This document shows positions 26,558-42,324 of a DNA stretch of 64,000 bases, piece after piece. A model generated the notes under the pieces. The model made no database searches. It worked only from the letters and a program-made list of their open reading frames with translations, and was not told where the DNA came from. The first letter of the stretch is position 1. Each line of letters opens with the position of its first letter. Origin of the DNA: Hoeflea sp. (GTDB lineage Bacteria; Pseudomonadota; Alphaproteobacteria; Rhizobiales; Rhizobiaceae); NCBI GenBank assembly GCA_019084245.1, contig JAHRFE010000027.1, positions 248,001 to 312,000 on the forward strand, written 5' to 3'. The translations under genes were made by a program, and so were the position numbers.

Positions 26558-27255
26558 GATCGGGCGAGCTCCTGTGCTTCGGAAATGTAGAACCCGCGCG
26601 AGATCCGCGCCGGCGCATGGCTGCGCCAGCCGTCCATGTCGGACCGTGCAAGCGTCTCAGCGATCAGCCGGTTGATCGCCACCGGCTGGATCGCCGGCGA
26701 CCGGTCGCCGCGCGGAAACAGCTTGCCGATGGCCTGCATCACGACCAGCGGCCGGGTCCGCGGCGCCAGCGTGAAAACCATTTTTCGGCTGGTGCGGCGC
26801 GCCAGGCCCGCAATCGCGGCCTCGGCGGCCTTGGCGTCGTAATGGATGAGCGCGTCCATCGAGACAACGCCGTCGAATTCCCCATGCTCGGGGGCGAGCA
26901 TGTCGCCGGCGATCAGCCTGACCGACCCGCCATTCCTGATCTCGGGCAGCGCCTCATTGGCGTGGCTGACCATCTGCGGCGAGAGATCGACACCCAGAAC
27001 GTGGGCGCCGCGATGCGCCAGTTCGATTGCCAGCGGTCCTGCGCCGCAGCCGGCGTCGAGAATGCGCCAGCCGCTCAGATCCTGCGGAAAGCGCCTGAGG
27101 ATCTCCGCCCGCATCGCCTCACGCCCGGCACGTACGGTGGCGCGCACGCCCGACACCTTTTCCGTCGAGGTCAGGCGTTTCCAGGCTTCGAGCGCGGTGC
27201 GGTCGAAGTAATGCTGGATCTCGTCCCGGCGCTTGATGTAGGCGGTGTCGTGCAT
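26554..27255 (-). CDS. bchM: Mg-protoporphyrin IX O-methyltransferase
   Basis: A 233-aa SAM-dependent methyltransferase acting on the ring-C propionate of Mg-protoporphyrin IX, giving the substrate for AcsF. The SAM motif is WRILDAGCGAGPLAIELA; the N-terminal IQHYFDRTALEAWKRL is typical of BchM. The frame extends to a TTG at 27270, but ATG 27255, 7 nt after the bchL stop, is preferred. Confidence 0.95.
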   Translation of the reverse strand: MHDTAYIKRRDEIQHYFDRTALEAWKRLTSTEKVSGVRATVRAGREAMRAEILRRFPQDLSGWRILDAGCGAGPLAIELAHRGAHVLGVDLSPQMVSHANEALPEIRNGGSVRLIAGDMLAPEHGEFDGVVSMDALIHYDAKAAEAAIAGLARRTSRKMVFTLAPRTRPLVVMQAIGKLFPRGDRSPAIQPVAINRLIAETLARSDMDGWRSHAPARISRGFYISEAQELARS

Positions 27256-27262
27256 GTCTGTC

Positions 27263-31936
<4,674 letters not shown>

Positions 31937-31962
<26 letters not shown>

Positions 31963-33523
31963 CGTACAGGGTCTCGATCGTGATCGGGTTGAGGCCGTTC
32001 TGGACGGCATAGGATTCGGTGTTGCGCCGCGCCTTCCCGCGGACGAAGAAGGGAATCTTGCGAAGTTCGCGTTCGGCGTCGGATGTCCAGGACGGTTCGC
32101 CTGGAACCGCCGCGGCAGCCGGTTCGGCATGAATAGGCTGGGTCGACTCGGCCTCGTCGGCGGTGGTGTCGGTCTCGCCAGCTGCTGCGCCATGGCCATG
32201 GCCCAGATGCGAGGAGCCGGCGTCGTCGTGGAATTCGAAGTCGCCGCGGAACATCTGCAGGAGGTGCTCCTCGAGCCCCATCATCAGCGGATGCACCCAG
32301 CTGTCGAAAATGACATTGGCGCCCTCGAACCCCATCTGCGGCGAGTAGCGGGCCGGAAAGTCCTGCACATGCACCGGGCTCGAGATCACCGCGCAGGGGA
32401 CCCGGAGCCGCTTGGCGGCATGGCGCTCCATCTGCGTGCCCAGCACCAGTTCCGGCTGGGCGGCGATGATGGCGTCCTCGACATCGAGGTGATTGTCGGA
32501 AATCAGCGCCTCGACGCCATATTTGGCAGCTGCCTCGCGCACGTCGCGGGCAAATTCGCGGCTGTAAGTGCCAAGCCCGCAGACCTTGAAACCGAGTTCT
32601 TCCGTGGCAATGCGCGCGGCTGCGACCGCGTGGGTGGCGTCGCCGAATATGAACACCCGCTTGCCGGTGAGGTAATTGGAGTCGATCGAGCGCGAGTACC
32701 AGGACAGCCGTTCCGCCCCGTCGGCTGTCAGGCTCGCGGGCACCTCGACACCGGCGGCCGCGGCCACGGCGGCGATGAAATCCTGCGTCGCGCCCACGCC
32801 GATCGGCGCGATCGCCACCATCTCCTGGCCGAAACTGCGCTTGAGCCAGCGCGCGGCGTTGTCGGCGATTTCGGGATAGAGCACGATGTTGAAATGGGCC
32901 TCGGGGATGCGCGCGAGATCGGCGGGCGATGCGCCGAGCGGCGCGATCGTGTTGATGCGGATGCCGAGCGCCTCGACGATCTTTTTCACTTCCAGAATGT
33001 CATCGCGGTTGCGGAAACCGAGCGAGGACGGGCCCAGGATGTTGCAGCTGGCCTGCTCGGGCGCCACATCGGGCTTGCCCGCGCCGCCGGCAAAGGCCCG
33101 CACCAGCCGGTAGAAGGTCTCCGCCGCGCCCCAGTTTTCCTTCTTCTGGTAGGACGGAAGCTCGAGCGCCACCACGGGGACGTTGAGCCCCATGGTCTTG
33201 GCAAGTCCGCCGGGGTCGTCCTGGATCAGTTCCGCGGTGCAGGAGGAGCCAACCAGCAGCGCCTGCGGCTTGAACCGCTCGGCCGCGTCGCGTGCCGCGA
33301 CCTTGAAGATCTCGGCGGTGTCGCCCGACAAATCGCGCGCCTGGAACGTCGTGTAGGTCACCGGCGGGCGCTTCTTGTTGCGCTCGATCATGGTGAACAG
33401 CAGGTCGGCATAGGTGTCGCCCTGCGGCGCATGCAGCACGAAATGCACGCCGTTCATCGAATTGGCGATGCGAATGGCGCCGACATGGGGCGGTCCTTCA
33501 TAGGTCCAGACGGTCAGTTCCAT
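31937..33523 (-). CDS. bchB: Light-independent protochlorophyllide reductase subunit B
   Basis: A 528-aa NifK-like subunit forming the catalytic heterotetramer with BchN; it reduces ring D of protochlorophyllide. The N-terminus [20 protein letters not shown] is diagnostic, and the C-terminal small domain [16 protein letters not shown] is the expected dark-operative-reductase end. A linker of about 60 residues rich in Ala/Glu/His (around residues 425-480) separates it from the core. It starts 3 nt after bchN. Confidence 0.96.
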
Positions 33524-33526
33524 GGC

Positions 33527-35359
<1,833 letters not shown>

Positions 35360-35379
35360 CTAGAAACCCTGATGAGGAG

Positions 35380-35436
35380 AGGTTAGTCACAGAATTTGAA
35401 AGTGTCAATTTCAATTGACGTCATATCAGGTTTACA
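35380..35436 (-). promoter_or_regulatory. bchF promoter with two PpsR-type half-degenerate sites
   Basis: On the minus strand, -35 TTGACA (35403-35408) and -10 TAACCT (35380-35385) are spaced 17 bp, placing the transcription start about 30-35 nt before bchF. Two abutting PpsR-like sequences overlap it: 35403-35420 reads TGT-N12-ACG and 35419-35436 reads CGT-N12-ACA on the plus strand. Each carries one perfect and one degenerate half-site. The pair is only 16 bp centre to centre, closer than the 26 bp at crtE and bchC. Confidence 0.65.
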
Positions 35437-35616
35437 AACGGATTAATTCGTTCCATTCTTATCCCTGCCACGACGGGAGTATCTCCACGAAGGAGAGGTG
35501 GTTGGTCCGATTTGGAGGAAGGCCGAGTATCGGGTGGCCTGACCTTCAAAGACAAGCCGCCGTTGACAGCCTGCGTGGGAGCCGCGGATCGGAGCGGTCA
35601 GAAAGGCATCGGGGTC

Positions 35617-36642
35617 ATGAACAGAGATCCGGAAATGCACGGTACCGTGGGCAATCCCAGCGGGCCGAACGAGTTGTCGCAGGCGAGTCCAGGTGATATC
35701 GACCTTCAAGATATAATCGAGCGGGTCGTGGTCAGGACCTGTTTCAAGACACCGCTCCCCGGCCTCGTGGACACCGCCGCCCCCAGCCCGCTCGAGGCAA
35801 GACAACTGGGTCAGACAGGCCGAGCAATCCCGTCACGACATGAGTGCGCCTCTGCTGACGGCAGCACTCGCAAGGCCCAGGCTCATCAAAAAAACGAGAC
35901 CAGGACGGCGCAGCCGGGCGAGGCGGCAATGGCCGATGTGCAGCGTTTCATCTCGGTTCTGGACAAGGTCTATTCAAAGGTCCTCACCGACGGTGATTTC
36001 GATTTTGTGGGCTTCATGCGCGCTCGCTCGCTCGGGCCATCAGACATGCTGGACCTGCTTGAGGCATGCGCCGTGCGCCTCGGCGAGGATTGGGGCTGCG
36101 ACAGCCTGGGCTTCGTCCGGGTCGTCGTCGCCACGTCACGGCTGCAGCGCATTCTGAGGACTCTGAGCCAGGAAAACAGGTGCTTTGAGCCTTTTGTCTG
36201 TGACCGGTCGATGCTGTTGATCATACCGCGCGGCGAGTCGCATCTTTTTGCCGTCAGTCTCATGGAAGAGCGGTTTCGTCTGAAAGGCTGGGAAACCCGC
36301 CTTGTCTTCACGGACCGCCTGCTGGACGTGCCACATCTGCTGGAAACGAGTGATTTTCAACTCGTTTGCATCACATGGTTCGACAGCACACTCAAGAATC
36401 AGGTTGAAACCGTGCTGCACGCGATTGCAACGTCCGTAAATCGGGAACGGACGTGTGTCATCGCGGGCGGTCCGGCCGCTGAGGACCATTCCCGGTGGCT
36501 GGAAGAACGGGGCGTTGAAAAGATTTGCAGCAATGCCCATATCGCGATAAAGACAGCGGAGAGGCTTGGCGCAACTCGCAATTCGGCGCATTCAGCGGCG
36601 GGAATAAACGGCTCCCTGTTGGAACCGTCGCAAAGTGCCTGA
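35617..36642 (+). CDS. ppaA: PpaA/AerR-type photosynthesis regulator
   Basis: An AerR/PpaA family regulator, encoded directly upstream of ppsR as in other purple bacteria. Its C-terminal cobalamin-binding-like (SCHIC) domain includes RGESHLFAVSLMEERFRLKGWE, where the His matches the position used for B12 binding in AerR, and VIAGGPAAED. These proteins modulate PpsR/CrtJ in response to light and oxygen. The start is uncertain: ATG 35617 (341 aa) retains the DIDLQDIIERVV segment that resembles the family's N-terminus; a TTG at 35512 or an ATG at about 35929 (237 aa) are alternatives. Its stop overlaps the region just before ppsR. Confidence 0.82.
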   Translation: MNRDPEMHGTVGNPSGPNELSQASPGDIDLQDIIERVVVRTCFKTPLPGLVDTAAPSPLEARQLGQTGRAIPSRHECASADGSTRKAQAHQKNETRTAQPGEAAMADVQRFISVLDKVYSKVLTDGDFDFVGFMRARSLGPSDMLDLLEACAVRLGEDWGCDSLGFVRVVVATSRLQRILRTLSQENRCFEPFVCDRSMLLIIPRGESHLFAVSLMEERFRLKGWETRLVFTDRLLDVPHLLETSDFQLVCITWFDSTLKNQVETVLHAIATSVNRERTCVIAGGPAAEDHSRWLEERGVEKICSNAHIAIKTAERLGATRNSAHSAAGINGSLLEPSQSA

Positions 36643-36649
36643 TCGGAAA

Positions 36650-38080
36650 ATGGAACAGCAACCCACTAGGCCAGTGCACCGAACATTTGAAAAAACCCTT
36701 CAAGTGTTCGAAAGCCTTCCTCCGGCGGTATCGCTTACCCTCGGGTCTCTTGGTGCTGACATCACGCTTCTTATCGACAGCTCCGGCTCCATCATTGATG
36801 TCGCCTATTGCGATCCCGAGATCGATCGGTTCGGTGCGGACGATTGGCCCGGACGCAGCTGGGTAGACACGGTCACCAGCGAGAGCGTCGACAAGATCCG
36901 CAGCCTGATCGACGAATGCGCCAAGACCGGCGTCAGCCGTTCGCATCAGGTCAATCATCCGGGTCCGCGCGGCGCCGATCTGCCTATCGAATATGTGCTC
37001 AGGCGGATTGAGGGCTTCCCCTACATGGTGGCCTACGGCACCGATCTGCGCCAGTTTGCCGAAGTCCAGCAGCAACTGATCCAGGTCCAGTTCGAACTGG
37101 AGCGGGAATATCGCCGCGTCCGAGAATCCGAAGCGCGGTATCGCGTCATCTATCAGAAGATGGACAGCGCGCTGCTGGTCGTGGATGGCGAAACCCGCCG
37201 TATCATCGATGGCAATGCCGCCGCCGGTCAGATCCTGGGCATCGCCCTGTCCAAGCTGGTGGGCGACACGCTGGTTTCCCAGGTTCAGCGTGACAGCCGG
37301 GAGCGGCTGATGGAAGCGCTGGCGGAATCCCGCTCGCTCGGGCAGATGCGAACACTTAACGTGACAGGCTCGAATGGGGCGGCCATCGAATTGCGCATCA
37401 GCCCATACCGGGAAAACGGCAAGATCAATCATCTCGTGTCGATTTGCAGTCAGGTCGAGGAAGACCACCCCACGCGCGGGCTCACCGCTGACAAATGGGG
37501 CTGGACTGAAGCTGTGCCAGAGGCGCAGATCGTCATTGATGCCAAGGGGGCCATTTTCTCGGTCAACAACCGCTTCCTCGACATGATCCATCTGCTCAGC
37601 CGCAACCTTGCCGTTGGCCGCAATGTCAACAATTGGCTCGGCGCATCGAGCGTCGACATGCAGGTGCTGTCGAGCCGGTTGCGCGACGAGGGCGAAGTGC
37701 GTCAGTTCCTCACCGTCGTGCGCGACGATCTCGGTTCCAGTCGCCCGGTGCGCCTGTCGGCGACGCGGATCGACACCGGCGGCGATCCGCTCTATTCGGT
37801 GATCGTCACCGAGCAGGGCGCGCGCGAAATGCCCGCCGCCGCCCAGGCCAACGGGATGCACGGTCCGACCTCGGATTTCTCCGAACTGATCGGCCGTGTG
37901 CCGCTCAAGGAACTGATCCGAGAATCGGCCGACGTCATCGAAAAGCTCTGCATCGAGGCGGCGCTGACCCAGACCGAGAACAACCGCGCCGCCGCCGCCG
38001 ATCTCCTGGGCCTGTCGCGGCAGAGCCTCTATCTCAAGCTCAAGCGCTACGGCCTCGAGGATTACAACGGCCGCAACTGA
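36650..38080 (+). CDS. ppsR: Transcriptional repressor PpsR/CrtJ
   Basis: A 476-aa redox-responsive repressor of photosynthesis genes. PAS-type regions are visible (about residues 25-140, 150-270 and 280-390), joined by a coiled Q-linker-like helix (VQQQLIQVQFELEREYRRV). A Fis-type helix-turn-helix ends the protein (EAALTQTENNRAAAADLLGL, then SRQSLYLKLKRYG). Cys at about 266 (VSICSQ) and 434 (EKLCIEAAL) correspond in spacing to the redox Cys pair described for Rhodobacter PpsR. A GTG at 36635 is an alternative start. It lies 7 nt after ppaA. Confidence 0.95.
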   Translation: MEQQPTRPVHRTFEKTLQVFESLPPAVSLTLGSLGADITLLIDSSGSIIDVAYCDPEIDRFGADDWPGRSWVDTVTSESVDKIRSLIDECAKTGVSRSHQVNHPGPRGADLPIEYVLRRIEGFPYMVAYGTDLRQFAEVQQQLIQVQFELEREYRRVRESEARYRVIYQKMDSALLVVDGETRRIIDGNAAAGQILGIALSKLVGDTLVSQVQRDSRERLMEALAESRSLGQMRTLNVTGSNGAAIELRISPYRENGKINHLVSICSQVEEDHPTRGLTADKWGWTEAVPEAQIVIDAKGAIFSVNNRFLDMIHLLSRNLAVGRNVNNWLGASSVDMQVLSSRLRDEGEVRQFLTVVRDDLGSSRPVRLSATRIDTGGDPLYSVIVTEQGAREMPAAAQANGMHGPTSDFSELIGRVPLKELIRESADVIEKLCIEAALTQTENNRAAAADLLGLSRQSLYLKLKRYGLEDYNGRN

Positions 38081-38109
38081 CCCGCGGCCTGGCTCGTCAG
38101 TGACGAGAT

Positions 38110-38169
38110 TGTAAAAAAACATTTACACTGTCAATTTGGATTGACTGCGTGTTTCGCCGGTCATAAACT
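38110..38169 (+). promoter_or_regulatory. bchG promoter with tandem PpsR-type sites
   Basis: One perfect TGT-N12-ACA site lies at 38110-38127 and one degenerate TGT-N12-ACT at 38129-38146, 19 bp centre to centre. The second covers a -35 TTGACT (38141-38146), which is spaced 17 bp from -10 TAAACT (38164-38169). The predicted transcription start falls at or next to the bchG ATG (38176), and no Shine-Dalgarno precedes it. Confidence 0.65.
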
Positions 38170-38175
38170 TTTGCC

Positions 38176-39072
38176 ATGACCGTGGCGCAAACAGCTTCTT
38201 CCCGCCCCAGGGCGCCGACACCCGGCGCCGTGCTTGCCTTGCTCAAGCCGGTGACCTGGTTCCCGCCGATGTGGGCCTTTGCCTGCGGCGCCATCTCGGC
38301 GGGCCAGATCACCTCCGACCGCTGGTTTGCCGTGGCGCTGGGCGTGCTTCTCGCCGGACCGCTGCTCTGCGGCACAAGCCAGGCCGTCAATGACTGGTTC
38401 GACCGCCATGTCGACGCTATCAACGAGCCGGACCGGGTGATCCCGTCAGGGCGCATGCCCGGACGCTGGGGCCTTGGCGTGGCGATTATCAATTCCATCC
38501 TGTCGATGGTGGTGGCGAGCTTCCTCGGCATGACGGTGTTCATCGCCGCAGCCATCGGCCTGGCGCTCGCCTGGGCCTATTCGGCGCCTCCCTTTCGCCT
38601 CAAGCGAAACGGCTGGTGGGGCAACGCGGCCTGCGGCTTTTCCTATGAAAGCTTGCCGTGGATCACCGCCGCCGCTGCCGCCCTCGGAACCCTGCCCAAC
38701 GGCCAGATCTTCGCCGTGGCTCTGCTCTACGGCGCAGGCGCGATCGGCATCATGACGCTCAATGATTTCAAGTCGATGGAAGGCGACACCCAGATGGGCA
38801 TCGCCTCGCTGCCGGTTCAGATGGGCGCCCGCAACGCGGCCCTTTTCGCGGGGCTTGCAATGATCATTCCGCAGATTGTGGTGATCGTCCTGCTGGTCAC
38901 CTGGGGCCATGTCTGGTCCGCAGCCATGGTTGGCGCGCTGATGCTGGCGCAGGCCATTGCCCTGCCGCGGCTGGTCGCCGACCCGAAGGGCAAGGCGATC
39001 TGGTACTCGGCGCTGGGCGTCGGGCTCTATGTCACCGGGATGATGATCACCGCTTTTGCGATCCGTCCATAG
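38176..39072 (+). CDS. bchG: Bacteriochlorophyll synthase (prenyltransferase)
   Basis: A 298-aa UbiA-family membrane prenyltransferase that esterifies bacteriochlorophyllide a with a geranylgeranyl/phytyl group. Two Asp motifs are visible: NDWFDRHVDAINEPDR and LNDFKSMEGDTQMG. It has about nine membrane spans, and the N-terminal LKPVTWFPPMWAFACG is typical. It heads the bchG-(PucC-like)-bchP unit. Confidence 0.96.
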   Translation: MTVAQTASSRPRAPTPGAVLALLKPVTWFPPMWAFACGAISAGQITSDRWFAVALGVLLAGPLLCGTSQAVNDWFDRHVDAINEPDRVIPSGRMPGRWGLGVAIINSILSMVVASFLGMTVFIAAAIGLALAWAYSAPPFRLKRNGWWGNAACGFSYESLPWITAAAAALGTLPNGQIFAVALLYGAGAIGIMTLNDFKSMEGDTQMGIASLPVQMGARNAALFAGLAMIIPQIVVIVLLVTWGHVWSAAMVGALMLAQAIALPRLVADPKGKAIWYSALGVGLYVTGMMITAFAIRP

Positions 39073-39097
39073 GCCGCGCGATGAGGGGAGGGTTCGC

Positions 39098-40447
39098 ATG
39101 ACACGTCAACTGTCCGACAAAGCGCCCGGCCTCGGCTGGCTCTCCATCGTCAGGCTCGGCTTCGTGCAGGCGTCGCTCGGCTCCATCGTCGTTCTCACCA
39201 CCTCGACGCTCAATCGCGTGATGGTGGTCGAACTGGCGCTTGCCGCCATGATCCCCGGCCTGCTGGTCGGTCTTCATTATGGCGTGCAGATCTCGCGGCC
39301 CTTGTGGGGCCATGGATCGGATAAGGGCGGAAGCCGCACCCCATGGATTGTCGGCGGCGTCGCTCTGCTGGGTCTTTCTGGCACCGCAGCCGCCGCGACG
39401 ACGCTGCTGTTCACCGATCATTTCTGGCTCGCGATCTCGGCCGCGGTCGTGAGCTTCCTCGGCGTCGGCATCGGCATCGGTGCTGCGGGCACCTCACTTT
39501 TGGCGCTGCTAGCAAGCCGCACCGCGCTGCACCGCAAACCGGCCGCGGCCACCATCGTCTGGATGATGATGATCGCCGGCATCGTCGTCACCGCGATCGT
39601 CTCCGGCGCCTGGCTCGATCCGTTCACATTCACCCGGCTGATCGTGGTCACCGCTTGCGCCAGCGTCATCGCCTTGCTGATGACCTGCCTTGCGATCTGG
39701 AATGTGGAGCGCGCCACCGTCCCCGTTGACGGCCCGCCGGCGGCGCAGCGGCTCGGCTTCCGGCAGAGTCTCGCGGCCACCTGGGCCGACCGTGACGCAA
39801 GGCTGTTCACGGTGTTCGTGTTTGTCTCCATGCTCGCCTACTCCACCCAGGATCTCATTCTCGAGCCCTTTGGCGGGCTGTTGTTCGGGCTGACACCGGG
39901 GGAAACGACGCAGATCTCGGGCGTGCAGCACAGCGGAATATTTGCTGGCATGGCGCTGGTCGGCATTCTCGGCTCGCTGTTTGCCAGGAGGAAGCCGATG
40001 ATCCTGAAAGGGTTCATCTTCTTCGGCTGCATCGGATCGGCCATCGCGCTTGGCGGACTGTCGATAGCGGCGCTTGTCGCGCCCCTGTGGCCCCTGCAGG
40101 CCAACATCTTCCTGTTGGGCGTCGCCAATGGCGCCTTCGCCGTGGCGGCAATCGGCGCGATGATGATGCTGGCCTCGGGCGGCGACGGCGCATCGGAAGG
40201 CATGCGCATGGGCGTCTGGGGCGCGGCGCAGGCGGTGTCCTTCGGCCTCGGCGGGTTTTTGGGCACGGTGGCGCTCGATGTCACAAGGGCGCTCACAGGC
40301 GACACGCCGCTCTCCTTCGCCGTGGTGTTTGGCCTTGAGGCAGGATTGTTCCTGCTGGCCGCGGCCATCGCCCTTCTCATCAAGACGCCCGCGCGGTCGC
40401 GGGCCCCGGACGCGATGCCGTCCGCCTACGTAGTTCCAGCGGAGTAG
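39098..40447 (+). CDS. PucC-family MFS protein between bchG and bchP
   Basis: A 449-aa, 12-span protein of the BCD/PucC family related to lhaA in this window (STLNRVMVVELALAAMIPGLL, SRPLWGHGSDKGGSRTPW, TQDLILEPFGGLLFG). Genes in this place, often called bch2 or orf428-like, are thought to deliver bacteriochlorophyll during antenna assembly. The ATG at 39098 is preceded by GAGGGGAGGG; an earlier in-frame start at 39056 lies inside bchG. It is cotranscribed with bchP (4-nt gap). Confidence 0.9.
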   Translation: MTRQLSDKAPGLGWLSIVRLGFVQASLGSIVVLTTSTLNRVMVVELALAAMIPGLLVGLHYGVQISRPLWGHGSDKGGSRTPWIVGGVALLGLSGTAAAATTLLFTDHFWLAISAAVVSFLGVGIGIGAAGTSLLALLASRTALHRKPAAATIVWMMMIAGIVVTAIVSGAWLDPFTFTRLIVVTACASVIALLMTCLAIWNVERATVPVDGPPAAQRLGFRQSLAATWADRDARLFTVFVFVSMLAYSTQDLILEPFGGLLFGLTPGETTQISGVQHSGIFAGMALVGILGSLFARRKPMILKGFIFFGCIGSAIALGGLSIAALVAPLWPLQANIFLLGVANGAFAVAAIGAMMMLASGGDGASEGMRMGVWGAAQAVSFGLGGFLGTVALDVTRALTGDTPLSFAVVFGLEAGLFLLAAAIALLIKTPARSRAPDAMPSAYVVPAE

Positions 40448-40451
40448 TTCC

Positions 40452-41645
40452 ATGCAGACCGAGACCTATGATGTGATTGTGATTGGCGGCGGCCCGGCCG
40501 GCGCGCGCGCCGCCGAGCGCCTTGCCTGGAGCGGCAGGAAGACGCTGCTGGTCGACAAGGAAGGCCGCACCAAGCCCTGCGGCGGGGCGATCCCGTCGAA
40601 CGCCATGGCCCAGTTCGCCATCGCACCCGAGCAGATCAAGGCGCGCGTTTGCGGCGCGCGGATGACAGGGCCGAGCGGACTGCAGGTCCCCATGGAGATC
40701 GGCGAGGTCGGCCATGTCGGCATGGTCGACCGCGACCAGTTTGATCCTTACTTGCGTGCTCGCGCTCGGGAAGCCGGCGCCGATTATCGCGCCGCAAGCT
40801 TCTCGTCGCTCGAACACCGGGCCGACGGGCTGGTTGATGTCACCCTGGGGAAAACCAGGGACCAGGAAGCCGAGACCGTCACCGCCCGAATCGTGATCGG
40901 CGCCGACGGCGCCAATTCGGCCGTGCGCCGGGCGATTTTCGGGCCGAAAGTGCGCCCGCCTTACGTCTTTGCCTATCACGAGATAGTCCGCTCGCCGTCG
41001 GCTGGCGAGAACAGCGCTTTCGACCCGGCCCAGTGCGAGGTCATCTATGACGGCGAGATCTCGCCCGACTTCTACGGCTGGGTGTTTCCGCACGGACCCT
41101 ACACCAGCGTCGGCTGCGGCTCCGCCGTCAAGGGTTTCGATCTCAAGGCCGCGACGAAGGAATTGCGTGTGCGCTTCGGCCTGGCCGAGGCCGAGACCAT
41201 CCGCGAGGAAGGCGCGCCGCTTCCCCTGAAACCGATGAAGCGCTGGGACGACGGCAGGAATGTCTTGTTGATAGGCGACGCCGCCGGCGTCGTCGCCCCG
41301 TCCTCGGGCGAGGGCATCTGGTATGCCATGCACACCGGCGATCTCGGCGCGGAAGCCGCGATCAAGGTGCTCGAAACCGGCCAAGCCAAACATCTCGCCA
41401 GCGCCCGCAAGCGCTTCCAGAAGGCCCATGGACGGGTCTTCATGGTGCTCGGCTTCATGCAGTGGTTCTGGTACCGCAACGACAAGCGGCGCGAGAAATT
41501 CGTCACCCTGTGCAAGGACGCCGATGTCCAGCGGCTGACCTGGGAGAGCTACCTCAACAAGAAGCTGGTGCGCCGCGATCCGATGGCCCATGTCCGCGTG
41601 TTCATCAAGGACATGCGCCAGTTGCTCCGCCCGGCCGCGCATTGA
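40452..41645 (+). CDS. bchP: Geranylgeranyl diphosphate/bacteriochlorophyll reductase
   Basis: A 397-aa FAD-dependent reductase that saturates three double bonds of the geranylgeranyl tail to phytyl. The N-terminal flavin motif is VIVIGGGPAGARAAERLAWS with KPCGGAIPS; the second conserved FAD block is NVLLIGDAAGVVAPSSGEGI. Its stop overlaps the next start (TGATG). Confidence 0.96.
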   Translation: MQTETYDVIVIGGGPAGARAAERLAWSGRKTLLVDKEGRTKPCGGAIPSNAMAQFAIAPEQIKARVCGARMTGPSGLQVPMEIGEVGHVGMVDRDQFDPYLRARAREAGADYRAASFSSLEHRADGLVDVTLGKTRDQEAETVTARIVIGADGANSAVRRAIFGPKVRPPYVFAYHEIVRSPSAGENSAFDPAQCEVIYDGEISPDFYGWVFPHGPYTSVGCGSAVKGFDLKAATKELRVRFGLAEAETIREEGAPLPLKPMKRWDDGRNVLLIGDAAGVVAPSSGEGIWYAMHTGDLGAEAAIKVLETGQAKHLASARKRFQKAHGRVFMVLGFMQWFWYRNDKRREKFVTLCKDADVQRLTWESYLNKKLVRRDPMAHVRVFIKDMRQLLRPAAH

Positions 41646-41926
41646 TGTGGCCGGACTGGGTGATCGACTTCGTCAGCGACGGCCGCATCGCCCTGCTGGC
41701 CCTTGCGGTCATCGCGCTTGAAGCGGTGATCATTGTCCTGTTCCTGCGCCGTCGCGCCTCTGTCGTGGAACTGGCGCTGACCATGGCCTCTGGCGCGGGC
41801 CTGCTGGGCGCGCTCTACGCGGCGCTTTCGGGCGCATCCGCCGGCATGGTCGCGGCCTGGCTGGTGGCCTCGCTTGTGGCCCACGCCGCCGACATGCTGA
41901 CGCGGCTGTTCGGCGATAGATCCTGA
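41645..41926 (+). CDS. Small three-span membrane protein after bchP
   Basis: A 93-aa frame coupled to bchP by TGATG overlap. It is highly hydrophobic, with spans at about residues 15-34 (IALLALAVIALEAVIIVLFL), 42-62 and 66-84, and an RRR loop after the first span. I do not recognise a characterised family; the coupling to bchP makes a real gene likely. Confidence 0.72.
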   Translation: MWPDWVIDFVSDGRIALLALAVIALEAVIIVLFLRRRASVVELALTMASGAGLLGALYAALSGASAGMVAAWLVASLVAHAADMLTRLFGDRS

Positions 41927-42324
41927 TTTATCCGATGACGCTCGCCTTCTAAGTTCCTCCCGAAGTCGCTTCGGTAGGCTTCTCCTGATCAGCCTTTGAC
42001 AACCCGGACCCATCCCAGCCGATTCGGCTGTCGCAGCGTGCTATATGTCTCCTCAATGTGCCTGCACATATTTTATGCGGTCTGCAATTCAGCCGTGCTT
42101 TTATGCATTTGATGGGCTGCGCAGCCCCGGCATTTTGCAGGATTTCCAAAAAATCTGTTCCTCGGATCATGATTTCGTCTAAATAGCAGGTGCTGTTCGC
42201 AGATCGTGCCCTATCTTGTGAGAGAGCAAAAATGGCGCGCCATGCACAATGCATCCGATTTGACACGAAATTCGTAGGAAGTGCGGCTTAGTCCGGACGG
42301 CTGGCACAGAAGGAAGGCACGACC
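41927..42324. promoter_or_regulatory. Intergenic region before the RND efflux operon
   Basis: There is no gene in these 398 nt. They hold several symmetric elements. A hairpin CCGAAG-tcg-CTTCGG (41960-41974) is a plausible 3' end for the bchGP unit. Nested repeats are ATATGT...ACATAT (42043-42048/42066-42071) and ATGTG-cctg-CACAT (42056-42069). Palindromes are GGGCTGCGCAGCCC (42114-42127) and ATGGCGCGCCAT (42232-42243). The nested repeats have the look of an operator for the downstream pump, but no regulator gene is adjacent. Confidence 0.4.

Noticed and set aside
24311-26590. Plus-strand open frame of 759 codons opposite puhA-lhaA
   Set aside because: It covers two confident genes on the other strand, and its composition is typical of antisense frames.
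36635-36650. GTG at 36635 as the ppsR start
   Set aside because: It is possible but lies inside the ppaA 3' end. The ATG at 36650 gives a more usual N-terminus, although neither has a clear Shine-Dalgarno.
42232-42243. ATGGCGCGCCAT palindrome as an operator
   Set aside because: Short GC-rich palindromes are expected by chance in this DNA and there is no regulator nearby; it is kept only as a note in the intergenic entry.
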